Part shown: piece after piece, positions 39,659 to 49,379 of the stretch | Layout of the letters: every line of letters begins with the position of its first letter | Numbering within the stretch: position 1 is the stretch's first letter | Source of the DNA: Salmonella enterica subsp. arizonae | GTDB taxonomy: Bacteria > Pseudomonadota > Gammaproteobacteria > Enterobacterales > Enterobacteriaceae | Direction: 5' to 3' | NCBI RefSeq assembly: GCF_008692845.1 | Contig: NZ_VXJW01000005.1 | Span: 62,001-126,000 of the forward strand | DNA length: 64,000 nucleotides | Program-made: the position numbers and the translations under genes | The notes under the pieces: model-generated | Told to the model about the DNA's origin: nothing | Seen by the model: only the letters and a program-made list of their open reading frames with translations | Database searches by the model: none

Positions 39659-41575
39659 ATGGGTAAAATTATTGGTATCGACTTGGGTACTACCAACTCT
39701 TGTGTAGCGATTATGGATGGAATGCAGGCACGCGTGCTGGAGAACGCCGAGGGCGATCGCACTACGCCTTCTATCATTGCTTATACCCAGGATGGTGAAA
39801 CTCTGGTTGGTCAGCCGGCTAAACGTCAGGCAGTGACAAACCCGCAAAACACTCTGTTTGCGATTAAACGCCTGATTGGCCGCCGCTTCCAGGACGAAGA
39901 AGTTCAACGTGACGTTTCTATCATGCCGTACAAAATCATCGAAGCTGATAACGGCGACGCATGGCTTGATGTGAAAGGTCAGAAAATGGCGCCGCCGCAG
40001 ATTTCTGCCGAAGTGCTGAAGAAAATGAAGAAAACGGCAGAAGATTACTTGGGTGAACCGGTAACTGAAGCGGTTATCACCGTACCTGCATACTTCAACG
40101 ATGCTCAGCGTCAGGCAACCAAAGACGCTGGCCGTATCGCGGGGCTGGAAGTAAAACGTATCATCAACGAACCGACTGCCGCCGCGCTGGCTTATGGTCT
40201 TGATAAAGAAGTCGGAAACCGTACTATCGCGGTATACGACCTCGGCGGCGGTACCTTCGATATTTCCATTATCGAAATCGACGAAGTTGACGGTGAAAAA
40301 ACCTTTGAAGTTCTGGCGACCAACGGTGATACCCACCTGGGCGGCGAAGACTTCGATACCCGTTTAATCAACTATCTCGTTGACGAATTTAAGAAAGATC
40401 AGGGCATTGACCTGCGTAACGATCCGCTGGCGATGCAACGCCTGAAAGAAGCCGCAGAAAAAGCAAAAATTGAGCTGTCTTCTGCGCAGCAGACCGACGT
40501 GAACCTGCCGTACATCACCGCAGATGCCACCGGTCCGAAACACATGAACATCAAAGTGACCCGTGCGAAACTGGAAAGCTTGGTTGAAGATCTGGTGAAC
40601 CGTTCTATCGAGCCGCTGAAAGTCGCTCTACAGGATGCTGGCCTGTCCGTATCCGATATCAACGACGTTATCCTCGTTGGCGGTCAGACCCGTATGCCAA
40701 TGGTGCAGAAAAAAGTGGCTGAGTTCTTTGGTAAAGAGCCGCGTAAAGACGTTAACCCGGATGAAGCTGTCGCTATCGGTGCTGCGGTACAGGGCGGCGT
40801 ATTGACCGGTGATGTGAAAGACGTGCTGTTGCTGGACGTTACCCCGCTGTCTCTGGGTATCGAAACGATGGGGGGCGTGATGACTCCGCTTATCTCCAAA
40901 AACACCACGATTCCAACCAAGCACAGTCAGGTGTTCTCTACTGCGGAAGACAACCAGTCTGCGGTAACCATCCATGTGCTGCAGGGTGAGCGTAAACGTG
41001 CGTCTGATAACAAATCTCTGGGGCAGTTTAACCTGGATGGCATCAACCCGGCGCCGCGCGGTATGCCGCAGATCGAAGTCACCTTCGATATTGATGCTGA
41101 TGGTATTTTGCACGTATCCGCGAAAGATAAAAACAGCGGTAAAGAGCAGAAGATCACCATCAAGGCGTCTTCTGGTCTGAACGAGGAAGAAATTCAGAAA
41201 ATGGTTCGTGATGCGGAAGCGAATGCTGAATCCGACCGTAAGTTTGAAGAGCTGGTTCAGACCCGCAACCAGGGCGACCATCTGCTGCACAGCACCCGTA
41301 AGCAGGTTGAAGAAGCAGGCGATAAACTGCCGGCTGATGATAAAACCGCTATTGAGTCTGCACTGAGCGCGCTGGAAACCGCCCTGAAAGGCGAAGATAA
41401 AGCCGCTATCGAAGCCAAAATGCAGGAACTGGCGCAGGTTTCTCAGAAGCTGATGGAAATCGCTCAGCAGCAACATGCGCAGCAGCAGGCTGGCTCCGCT
41501 GACGCTTCTGCAAACAACGCGAAAGACGACGATGTTGTCGACGCTGAGTTTGAAGAAGTAAAAGATAAAAAATAA
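39659..41575 (+). CDS. dnaK: Chaperone DnaK (Hsp70)
   Basis: DnaK is the ATP-dependent Hsp70 working with DnaJ and GrpE. The N-terminal [14 protein letters not shown] and [14 protein letters not shown] phosphate loops are in the ATPase domain (1-385). The [16 protein letters not shown] linker and substrate-binding domain follow, and the C-terminal tail ends EFEEVKDKK. Length is 638 aa. GGAG precedes the ATG. It forms an operon with dnaJ. Confidence 0.99.
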   Translation: MGKIIGIDLGTTNSCVAIMDGMQARVLENAEGDRTTPSIIAYTQDGETLVGQPAKRQAVTNPQNTLFAIKRLIGRRFQDEEVQRDVSIMPYKIIEADNGDAWLDVKGQKMAPPQISAEVLKKMKKTAEDYLGEPVTEAVITVPAYFNDAQRQATKDAGRIAGLEVKRIINEPTAAALAYGLDKEVGNRTIAVYDLGGGTFDISIIEIDEVDGEKTFEVLATNGDTHLGGEDFDTRLINYLVDEFKKDQGIDLRNDPLAMQRLKEAAEKAKIELSSAQQTDVNLPYITADATGPKHMNIKVTRAKLESLVEDLVNRSIEPLKVALQDAGLSVSDINDVILVGGQTRMPMVQKKVAEFFGKEPRKDVNPDEAVAIGAAVQGGVLTGDVKDVLLLDVTPLSLGIETMGGVMTPLISKNTTIPTKHSQVFSTAEDNQSAVTIHVLQGERKRASDNKSLGQFNLDGINPAPRGMPQIEVTFDIDADGILHVSAKDKNSGKEQKITIKASSGLNEEEIQKMVRDAEANAESDRKFEELVQTRNQGDHLLHSTRKQVEEAGDKLPADDKTAIESALSALETALKGEDKAAIEAKMQELAQVSQKLMEIAQQQHAQQQAGSADASANNAKDDDVVDAEFEEVKDKK

Positions 41576-41600
41576 TCGCCCTTTGAACGGGTAATTACTG

Positions 41601-41633
41601 GCACGGGCGAAGAGGTTTCCTCTCCGCCCGTGC
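41601..41633 (+). other. Long hairpin between dnaK and dnaJ
   Basis: GCACGGGCG and CGCCCGTGC enclose a second stem AGAGG/CCTCT with a TTT loop, giving a nearly perfect 33-nt hairpin with no T run after it. It may be an mRNA processing or stabilising element that lowers dnaJ expression relative to dnaK. Confidence 0.75.
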
Positions 41634-41660
41634 ATGCATGTTAAGGGCAGATAAAAAGAG

Positions 41661-42788
41661 ATGGCGAAAAGAGATTACTACGAGGTTTTAGGCGTTTCCA
41701 AAACAGCGGAAGAGCGTGAAATCAAAAAGGCGTACAAGCGCTTGGCCATGAAATATCATCCGGACCGCAACCAGGGTGATAAAGAGGCTGAAGCTAAATT
41801 TAAAGAGATTAAAGCAGCCTACGAAGTGCTGACCGATGCGCAAAAACGCGCAGCCTACGATCAGTACGGTCACGCCGCGTTTGAACAAGGCGGTATGGGC
41901 GGCGGCTTTAATGGTGGCGCTGATTTCAGCGATATCTTTGGTGACGTTTTTGGCGATATCTTTGGCGGCGGACGCGGTCGCCAACGTGCGGCGCGTGGGG
42001 CTGATTTGCGTTATAACATGGATCTCACCCTGGAAGAAGCTGTGCGTGGCGTGACCAAAGAGATCCGTATCCCGACACTTGAAGAGTGTGACGTTTGCCA
42101 CGGCAGCGGCGCGAAAGCTGGCACACAACCGCAAACCTGTCCGACCTGCCATGGTTCAGGTCAGGTGCAGATGCGGCAGGGATTCTTTGCTGTCCAGCAG
42201 ACCTGCCCGCACTGTCAGGGACGCGGTACGCTGATCAAAGATCCGTGCCATAAATGTCACGGTCATGGGCGGGTTGAAAAGAGTAAAACCCTGTCCGTTA
42301 AGATCCCGGCGGGCGTCGACACCGGAGACCGTATTCGTCTGGCAGGCGAGGGCGAAGCGGGCGAGCATGGCGCACCGGCGGGCGACTTGTACGTTCAGGT
42401 TCAGGTGAAACAACACCCTATTTTCGAGCGTGAAGGCAATAATCTTTATTGCGAAGTGCCGATCAACTTTGCGATGGCTGCGCTGGGTGGTGAAATCGAA
42501 GTGCCGACGTTAGATGGTCGCGTGAAGCTGAAAGTACCGAGCGAAACGCAAACAGGTAAGCTGTTCCGTATGCGTGGGAAAGGAGTGAAGTCCGTACGCG
42601 GTGGCTCACAGGGCGATTTGCTGTGCCGCGTGGTAGTTGAAACGCCGGTTGGTCTGAGTGAAAAGCAGAAACAATTGCTAAAAGATCTTCAGGAAAGTTT
42701 TGGTGGCCCGACGGGAGAGAAAAACAGCCCGCGTTCAAAAAGCTTTTTTGATGGCGTGAAAAAATTCTTTGATGATTTGACTCGCTAA
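41661..42788 (+). CDS. dnaJ: Chaperone DnaJ (Hsp40)
   Basis: DnaJ stimulates DnaK ATPase activity and delivers substrates. The J domain with HPD (KYHPDRN, about 33-35) is followed by a Gly/Phe-rich stretch and four CxxCxGxG zinc repeats ([32 protein letters not shown]). Two C-terminal substrate domains follow. Length is 375 aa. It is second in the dnaKJ operon. Confidence 0.99.
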
Positions 42789-42813
42789 CCGCTTTTCCTT
42801 TGTATTTTTCTTC

Positions 42814-42841
42814 AGCCCGGGTGTTTATCCGGGCTTTTTTC
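42814..42841 (+). terminator. Terminator after dnaJ
   Basis: AGCCCGG and CCGGGCT form a GC-rich stem followed by TTTTTT. It marks the end of the conserved backbone; AT-rich DNA begins directly after. Confidence 0.9.
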
Positions 42842-43067
42842 TGCCTTTATGCGCCCGGGCTTCTGCTAAATACATCATACTCTCTCATTTGTTGATATTT
42901 TGTTTTTACTGATAAACAAATTGATGTTAATCAGTAGGTTTGCATACACCCATTTTTAAAAAAACGTTATATGGTGCTATTAATGATTGCTTTTTTAGAT
43001 GCGGTGAATTGATTTATCTTGAGTATTATCTATATTGCTTTTTTTAGTTTCCGGAGGCAGATAGCGA

Positions 43068-44015
43068 ATGGGATCGAAAGGTGCCAACAAAAGCTTTGAT
43101 TATAATTTGATCAAAGTTCTTGACGCTGTTATTTTGTCAGGAAATGCGGCTATGGCGGCAAAAAAGTTAGGCATTACGCCGGCTGCCGTTTCTCTGGCGT
43201 TGAAGCGCTTGCAGAGTTATTACCCGGAAGAGCTGTTTAGCAGAGGGAAAGGCGGGCTCATCCCCACGGCTAAGGCTGTCGACATTCACCAAAATTTCAG
43301 TCAGGTGATGAAACTAGTGGATGACACATTTCTCAGTAAGAGCAAAAAAGATGAAGCATTCCAGATTACACTATTAGGCAGTGATATTGTTGAAAGCTAT
43401 TACCTTTCTCAGATCAATAACAGCGACATTTTCGACCGCATTTTGATAAATCATTTCTCTGTCAGAAATATGAGCCGGGAGCGCATCAGTGAGCTTCTGT
43501 TTACGGCGCAAGGCGATCTGCTGATTGGCGCTGAACCTTTGTTGGAATCCGGCATTGAGAATCAAGTCATTGATAGTTTCAAAACATTTGTTTGTATCTG
43601 TAGCAGTAAACATATGCTGAGTACTCTGTCGCAGCTATCGCTACATCATTTTTATTCTTCGCGTCATGCATTATATCAGCCGGGTATGGGAGTTTCGGTG
43701 ATATATCATGATAGCCAATTATTGAAGGATGAACGGTATTATACCAGCAAGCGTATTGTAGGCTATCGCAGTGATTCGCTTAACGGTTTAATGAGCATGA
43801 TAGAAAGAACCTCGTTGATTGCGTTGATGCCTTTAAAATTAGCACTTTTCTATAAAAATCATCGTAGATATGCTATTAAATTTATTCAGCCTCCACCCGA
43901 GCTAGCTTTTAAGTCAATTCAGGTTTATGCCTCCTGGAATAAAAATAGTAGAAATATATCGGCCATTAATGAGATGGTAGGTATGTTACAAACACTTTCC
44001 TCCTTCCGTCGCTGA
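43068..44015 (+). CDS. LysR-type transcriptional regulator (LeuO-like), island copy 1
   Basis: The protein has 315 aa and an N-terminal winged HTH (FDYNLIKVLDAVILSGNAAMAAKKLGITPAAVSLALKRLQ region) like LeuO and other LTTRs. A diverged effector domain follows (FVCICSSKH, GYRSDSLNGLMSMIERTSLIALMP). It is clearly paralogous to the regulator at 59673, sharing these segments. A strong CCGGAGG ribosome-binding site precedes the ATG. It is followed by the holin-like gene in the same direction and probably controls the chitinase-export cassette. The effector is unknown. Confidence 0.9.
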   Translation: MGSKGANKSFDYNLIKVLDAVILSGNAAMAAKKLGITPAAVSLALKRLQSYYPEELFSRGKGGLIPTAKAVDIHQNFSQVMKLVDDTFLSKSKKDEAFQITLLGSDIVESYYLSQINNSDIFDRILINHFSVRNMSRERISELLFTAQGDLLIGAEPLLESGIENQVIDSFKTFVCICSSKHMLSTLSQLSLHHFYSSRHALYQPGMGVSVIYHDSQLLKDERYYTSKRIVGYRSDSLNGLMSMIERTSLIALMPLKLALFYKNHRRYAIKFIQPPPELAFKSIQVYASWNKNSRNISAINEMVGMLQTLSSFRR

Positions 44016-44141
44016 TACTCCTCATTTTCATTCTTTGATATAATATGTTTTTAAATGATGTGCTTTGATTTCCTCCCCCCTGGCAGGGCGCTTACACTCT
44101 TCTTGTTAATTATTTATTTATAATGATTCAGGAGTGTTAAA

Positions 44142-44486
44142 ATGTCTATTCCCAACCATGTATCGACAACCGAAGTTGTGCTATTGGAGCTGGAGATCTT
44201 ACTCACTATTATTGCGATTGGTGCGTGGGGAGGCTTTGTCAGCTATCTTTTACGCAAAGATAAGACAGAATATAATAGTTCTCATGAAAATATTAAATAT
44301 TGCTTAACGCAAATCATTATCTCCTGCTTTACCAGCTTCTTGTTAAGCGCGATTGCGATCGAAAAAGAATGCAGTTTTAACATTGTTCTGCTGGCGGCAG
44401 GCTTAGGCGGTGTTTTTGCTGGCCCCATCTTAAAAATTCTTGGTCAGAGAATCAAAAAAATTATCGAAGGGAATAATTTAGATTAA
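44142..44486 (+). CDS. Holin-like inner-membrane protein
   Basis: The 114-aa protein has three predicted TM helices (about 13-37, 50-72, 78-100). The N-terminus is short, the loop after TM1 charged (RKDKTE), and the tail basic (GQRIKKIIEGNN), typical of three-helix holins. The GGVFAGPILKILG segment resembles LydA-type phage holins. AGGAGTG precedes the ATG. No other phage genes surround it except a muramidase 60 bp away on the opposite strand. I infer a holin of a holin/endolysin export system for the nearby chitinase rather than of a prophage. Confidence 0.75.
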   Translation: MSIPNHVSTTEVVLLELEILLTIIAIGAWGGFVSYLLRKDKTEYNSSHENIKYCLTQIIISCFTSFLLSAIAIEKECSFNIVLLAAGLGGVFAGPILKILGQRIKKIIEGNNLD

Positions 44487-44545
44487 TTATCCTCGCGCTA
44501 TCAGGCTCATCCGTGAGCCTTTTATGCGTATTTTCTTAGTCGGAT

Positions 44546-45079
44546 TCAGGTCACTCTATTTTTGATCCAGCCATAAATAAATTGCTCGTTATTGTGGTCC
44601 TTTTCAGCAACGTTTAAATAGTACGCACCCTGACTACAATTTAGGGCTTTCACCAAAACGGCTTCCCCTTCCTGGCCTCGCCAGGCCAGATAATGTTCGA
44701 GTGCAGTAAGCGTTTGCGGGCCAATATTGCCATCCACATGAATATCCGGATAGCGTTTGCCTTCGTGATTAAAGACGTTCAACCAACGTTGCAACCATAC
44801 GCTGGGGTAGTAAGCGCCTATGTTGACTGCCGCATCACACAGCTCGAACGAGATCGACCACGATAATGTCGAGATTATATTAAAGCCTGGTTTTATCCAG
44901 TAATCCTCTTCGAGAATCGAGTAGGCTTCAGCGCGGGTTAGATCCCGCATATCGCCAGCATAACCATGCGCTCGCGCTGTTGCTTCGGTAATGCCCCAAT
45001 GGGTAGCGCCGCCTTTATCTTTAGGATTAAATACGTAACCGCCTTCAAGCGTTATAATTCCATCTATAATTGGATTCAT
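44546..45079 (-). CDS. GH108 N-acetylmuramidase with peptidoglycan-binding domain (TtsA-like)
   Basis: The protein has 177 aa without a signal peptide. The GH108 core carries the catalytic glutamate in LEGGYVFNPKDKGGATHWGIT (residues about 11-31). A C-terminal PG_binding_3 region has DGNIGPQTLTALE. It closely resembles TtsA, the muramidase that lets typhoid toxin cross the peptidoglycan. I recall a TtsA paralogue next to a chitinase named TchA in other Salmonella and think this is it. A strong AAGGAAAGG site precedes the ATG. It lies 16 bp downstream of the winged-helix gene, probably one operon. Confidence 0.88.
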   Translation of the reverse strand: MNPIIDGIITLEGGYVFNPKDKGGATHWGITEATARAHGYAGDMRDLTRAEAYSILEEDYWIKPGFNIISTLSWSISFELCDAAVNIGAYYPSVWLQRWLNVFNHEGKRYPDIHVDGNIGPQTLTALEHYLAWRGQEGEAVLVKALNCSQGAYYLNVAEKDHNNEQFIYGWIKNRVT

Positions 45080-45095
45080 CTTCCCTTTCCTTTGC

Positions 45096-45539
45096 TTAGT
45101 GAATATGCAGATACATGAGTGAACCTAACGTTACTGAGAATACGGTCGTCAGGGCAGCGATAGTTTGCCGTATAATCTGCTTTTTTCTTCCCTTTGTTTC
45201 GCTATCCATCGCGGTAATGGATATATCCCTATTAACCTTGAGGCCTTGTCTTGGAATAGTAATAAAAAGATCGTTAATGCCCAGCGCTTTAAGATCGCGT
45301 CTGATTAAATAGAGTATCTGCGTTAGATTTGCATCATTAACATAGTGGCTTCGACTTCCCCATAACGTGGCGGTTATTTTTTGTCGCTCGATAATCTCCA
45401 GATGAGCATTCTCAATGATGAAACTGAGACACTTAGCTCTCATCGCAGTCATTTTAATAACCTGTGAATTTGAGGCCGTTCTCAGCTCATATTTATCTTC
45501 ATTGTAAATACAACTTCTATTAATGATATAGCTTTTCAT
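45096..45539 (-). CDS. Membrane-anchored winged-helix regulator ('mini-ToxR'), copy 1
   Basis: The protein has 147 aa. An N-terminal OmpR/CadC-type winged helix (about 1-105) carries WGSRSHYVNDANLTQILYL and RRDLKALG. One TM helix lies near the C-terminus (about 125-144) with only a few residues beyond. It thus resembles ToxR/CadC proteins without a periplasmic sensor. Two paralogues lie at 58856 and 60684. AAAGGAC precedes the ATG. It is upstream of the muramidase in one operon and divergent from the chitinase, which makes it a likely activator of both. Confidence 0.88.
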   Translation of the reverse strand: MKSYIINRSCIYNEDKYELRTASNSQVIKMTAMRAKCLSFIIENAHLEIIERQKITATLWGSRSHYVNDANLTQILYLIRRDLKALGINDLFITIPRQGLKVNRDISITAMDSETKGRKKQIIRQTIAALTTVFSVTLGSLMYLHIH

Positions 45540-45736
45540 AACATCGTCCTTTAGAAATATACATCCTGTTTGCCTATGGTGACTATATTGTATGAGGAAT
45601 ATCTTAATCCAATAAATGTCACTGCTTTTATTGTATTGTCATTGTCTATAGCGAGCGTAATCACATTTTTTCATTGTAATTAAATGATATTTAATTACGT
45701 GATAAATAATATTTAATATGTTCTCGCCAGGGAGGA
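45540..45736. promoter_or_regulatory. Divergent AT-rich control region of the chitinase locus
   Basis: This 197-bp AT-rich stretch separates the winged-helix/muramidase operon from the chitinase genes and must hold promoters in both directions. ATCTTAATCCAA (45601-45612) recurs in the gap before the IprA-like gene (49526-49537). An imperfect repeat of TTTAATTACG/ATTTAATAT type is near 45680-45720. Confidence 0.5.
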
Positions 45737-45958
45737 GTGAGAGCGCTGCGAGATGTGTTGTTTTTTCTTCGAAAGACAGTGCTGTTATGTCTGGTAAGTC
45801 TCATTTTTATGATTTTTATATCATCTAAAAACATGATGTTTTGTGATTGGCCGCTTTCTGCATCTGCCTGGATTATAGACCCCGCAGAACGAACTGCGCT
45901 AAATTTCAAACTTAAAAGGAAATTAAAAAATGGCTACCAGCAAACTGATCCAGGGTGA
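45737..45958 (+). CDS. Short single-pass membrane protein overlapping the chitinase start
   Basis: The ORF begins with GTG 45737 after a strong GGGAGGAGTG ribosome-binding sequence and encodes 73 aa. The N-terminus is basic (MRALRDVLFFLRK), then one TM helix (TVLLCLVSLIFMIFISS), then about 40 residues ending basic (LNFKLKRKLKNGYQQTDPG). It overlaps the chitinase ORF by 29 bp in another frame, suggesting translational coupling. The layout (N-in, one TM, short periplasmic tail) would suit a small accessory or spanin-like subunit, but I see no family match. It could instead be a coupling leader. Confidence 0.5.
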   Translation: MRALRDVLFFLRKTVLLCLVSLIFMIFISSKNMMFCDWPLSASAWIIDPAERTALNFKLKRKLKNGYQQTDPG

Positions 45959-48015
45959 TACGCTTACTGAAACCAGCAATGCAGCAGATGGTTTTAATCC
46001 CGCAAAAGAAGACAGCAAATTTAGCTATACTTCTGCCCGCGTAGCGAAGCGTGTGTATAACAAATATAAGAAAGCTGACAACAAGCCGAAAGTATTTGGC
46101 TACTTCACCGATTGGTCACAATATGATGGACGTTTACAGGGCAATGATACTCCGTCAGAACGCGGTCGTGGCTACGATCTGGCTCAAGTCTCTCCTACTG
46201 CTTACGATAAAATTATTGCAGGTTTTGTTGGTATTGTTGGCTTTCATAAAATTGATGGACAGTCTCGCGACGTAGTGCAGGAAGCGGCAGATGCGTGCGG
46301 CAAAGTAAAATATGAACCGACCTTCCTCGATCCGTGGGGGGATTTCCAGTCTTATGTTAACGTCGGCCACTCAGTAAGCGGCTGGGATGTTGATCCGAAG
46401 ACGGTCACGCAGTCCAACACCAAAGGTTTTCTGGGGGGGGTTGCGTGATCTGCAGGCGAAAGCTAAACAGCAGGGCCACGATCTGGTGCTCTCTATGAGC
46501 ATTGGCGGCTGGACCATGAGTAACGGCTTCCATGAAATGGCCTCCAGCGCCGAAGCCCGCTCTATCTTCGCGAAAGGCGTAGTGAAACTGTTCAAACAGT
46601 TCCCGATGTTCAGCGAAGTCGACCTTGACTGGGAATACCCGAACGTAGAGGCCGCAGGCAATCCGTATGGTCCGGAAGATGGTGATAACTTTGCACTATT
46701 GATTGCTGAACTGCGTAAAGAACTGGACAAAGCGGGCCGTAGCGATGTGAAAATTTCTATTGCGGCATCTGCGGTTGTTGCCAACATTGCATATTCCAAT
46801 GTGAAAGCGCTGATGTCGGCCGGTCTGTACTACATCAACGTGATGACCTATGACTTCTTTGGTACGCCGTGGGCAGAGACGCTGACTCACCATACTAACC
46901 TGAAAGCGCTGGAGAAAGGGGCATGGGGTGTTGATACCATTATCGACCATCTGTTGGCGGAAGGCTTCCCAGCCGATCGCATCAACATCGGTTATGCTGG
47001 TTACACTCGTAATGGCCGCGATGCTGAAATCAACAGCTTCTCACCTTTAAATGGCAGCTACAACCCTGGTGCCGGCACCACTACCGGTACGTTTGAATCG
47101 GGTACAAGTGAATGGTACGACGTTATCTATAACTATCTGGATCTGGAAAATCAGAAAGGCCGTAACGGCTTTAATGTTTACACCGACCAGGTTGCCGATG
47201 CGGATTACCTGTACAACCCAGAATCAAAACTGTTCCTGTCTCTGGATACGCCGCGTTCAGTGAAAGCGAAAGGCGAATATGCCGCGAAGTTGGGGCTGGG
47301 CGGCGTATTCACTTGGACCGTTGACCAGGACAACGGCGTACTGGTCAACGCGGCGCGCGAAGGTCTGGGCTACGAGATCGAATCTGAAGTCATTGATATG
47401 GAGCCGTTCTACTTCGAAGGCATCAATGTCGAGAAAGATGAGGATGAAGAAGACAAGACCGTGGTTGTCAATCATGCGCCGAAAGCGGCAATTGAGCTAC
47501 TGGTTGTTGGTGGTTCTACCGTACAACTGTCTGGTGCCGGTTCTTCTGATGAAGATGGCGATGCACTGACCTATAGCTGGGGCGTACCGACCGAAATCGA
47601 TGTTGCGGACAAAACCGCGTCAGTCATTCAGTTCACCACCCCGGAAGTGAGCGCGAAAACTACTCTTCAGTTCACACTGTTTGTTCGTGATGAGCAGGGT
47701 GAGCCATCTTCTCAACAGCGTTTCGTGTTGACAGTCGTTCCGGCGGCTTCTGAAATCCAGCCAGAACCCGCGGATGAAGAAGATGTGACGCCTGAAGAAG
47801 ATAACGTTACACCCTCTGAAGACGATACGCCGGCAGATGAAAATACGCCGAATCCACTGTGGGATAAAGATACTGTCTACGGCGCAAGCTGGGGCACTTT
47901 CGAGATCGTAAGCTGGAAAGGTCACAACTACCAGGTGAAATGGTGGTCTCAGGGCGATCAACCGGATCTGAACTGCGGTGCTGGCGGCGCGTGGACCGAC
48001 CTGGGCGCTTACTAA
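45930..48015 (+). pseudogene. chiA: GH18 chitinase, frameshifted in a poly-G run
   Basis: Without the frameshift this would be a 694-aa GH18 chitinase without a signal peptide. The order is: N-terminal VFGYFTDWSQYDG, SMSIGGWTMSNGF, catalytic FSEVDLDWEYPN (Glu about 235), substrate segment VMTYDFFG, a PKD-like domain (NHAPKAAIEL ... FVLTV), an acidic linker, and a CBM5/12 chitin-binding domain (YQVKWWSQGDQPDLN). Eight G at 46433-46440 shift the frame, so translation stops at 46448 after 172 aa, before the active site. Seven G would restore it. It may be phase-variable, a true pseudogene or a sequencing error. The symbol follows the Salmonella chitinase at this locus. Confidence 0.88.
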
Positions 48016-48054
48016 TACCGTGAATTCATCACAAGGCATTGAGCTTCATGATGC

Positions 48055-48078
48055 AAGCCCCGGTTTACCGGGGCTTTT
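48055..48078 (+). terminator. Terminator after chitinase
   Basis: AAGCCCCGG and CCGGGGCTT form a 9-bp stem with a TTTA loop, followed by TT. It separates the chitinase from the next, degraded gene. Confidence 0.85.
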
Positions 48079-48106
48079 CTCCAACAGGGACAGAAGACGA
48101 TTGACG

Positions 48107-49379
48107 ATGACCATTTCCATTCATACCAGCACATTTGACGTCAATAGCTGGTACCAAAAAGTCACCTTAACCTTCATCAATGAGAGCGGCAATCCGGTCG
48201 ATATGAACCATGCCTCGATAACATTTACGGCTTCCGGACATATCGATCCATGGGGAAATATTGGCGGTACGCTCAAAGGGAACCTGCCGCTTACGCTGAA
48301 TAATACGTCGCATGGCACGCTGGAAACTAACGACATCATCATTAATAACAGCGACGTGTTACTTTTTCAGCCGGGTGAACGTTTAGCCTCGTGGCTACAC
48401 AGGTACCGGTAAAAATGTCCGCTATCACGTTGACGCTGGCGTCATCTTCATCAGAAAACGCATCCTGTCCCGGCCACCTTTGTGCTTAACCCGGATTTTC
48501 TGGGGGGCGATGCAACAAGGACTGTATAGCTACGCCGTGGTACGGAAAAAAAACAGTGTGCAGGTGAATGCCCAACTGACTGCGGCGATACAGGCATTAC
48601 CGACTATTCATGGCCTTATCACGCCTTCGTTGCCGACGTTTAGCGACGATCTTTACGGTTATATTCAGGCGGTAAACTATCTTGTTCGTCAGTTTGCCCC
48701 GGATGTGGCTTTTGGCTGGCAGACGAATGTCTGGGCGACAGGAACGGCGGATTGGGTGCTGCGCGAAGCCGCTGATCCGGTAGCTGAAGGGCAGGCGATT
48801 GCCGGATTTATTCATGAACTGGGAGTTTATAGCGGAAAATATCCGCCAGACTTTATCGCGTTTGATAAATTTGAACGTGATTGTTTCAGTCCTGATGCGC
48901 TTGCTCACTATGGCTGGAATGCGACATGTTGGCTTAATTACCTGGCAATGATAAAACAGGTGACGAAAATGCTGCTGACGCCCGCCATGCTTTGGCAAAT
49001 TACTGGCGGCCATATGCCTACAGTAGAAGAGGGCGTGAGTAAAATCCCTGCGGCGCACTTTGCATCTGGTGGGACATTTTTTATGGGGGACGCCCGCATT
49101 GACAGCAATCCTGAGACACTCTCTTTGCAGTTACTCAATACGGCACTAAATAGCGCGACTTACGGCGTCCCGACTGTCGGCGACTTTTTGCGTAAAGATA
49201 AAGGGCATGACTGTAGCCAAATGCAGACGCTGAACCTGCCGGACTTTAACGTCTTCTCTATCTTATGGGGAGGCGGTTCCACTATCAGTATTACGACGAT
49301 CCATTCTAACGGCGAGGACGGCGGCTGGCTGGCGGATAAAATGGTAGAGTATTATGCCGCTCCACGATATTTTAGATAA
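48107..49379 (+). pseudogene. Carbohydrate-active protein next to chitinase, multiply frameshifted
   Basis: ATG 48107 starts a segment MTISIHTSTFDVNSWYQKVTL ... FQPGERLA that looks like a carbohydrate-binding module. A stop follows at 48410-48412. Homologous-looking sequence continues in other frames (PVPATFVLNPDFLGGD, 48470-48510). The main second half is the open frame from about 48510 (GLYSYAVVRKKNSVQV) to 49379, with WAHYGW-like aromatic clusters and FDKFERDCF, possibly a hydrolase barrel. At least two frame changes are needed, so it is inactive. I do not recognise the enzyme class; the context suggests polysaccharide or chitin use. Confidence 0.75.

Noticed and set aside
40628..41635. 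335-codon open frame antisense to dnaK
   Set aside because: Shadow of the highly expressed dnaK codon usage; no start signal or domain.
44142..45079. Prophage lysis module
   Set aside because: A holin-like and a muramidase gene are present, but no phage structural, replication or attachment-site genes surround them. The two are on opposite strands with their own regulators, so an export cassette fits better.
46387..48015. Programmed ribosomal frameshift in the chitinase
   Set aside because: A plain G run without a slippery heptamer and no evident pseudoknot downstream makes an indel in the tract more likely.
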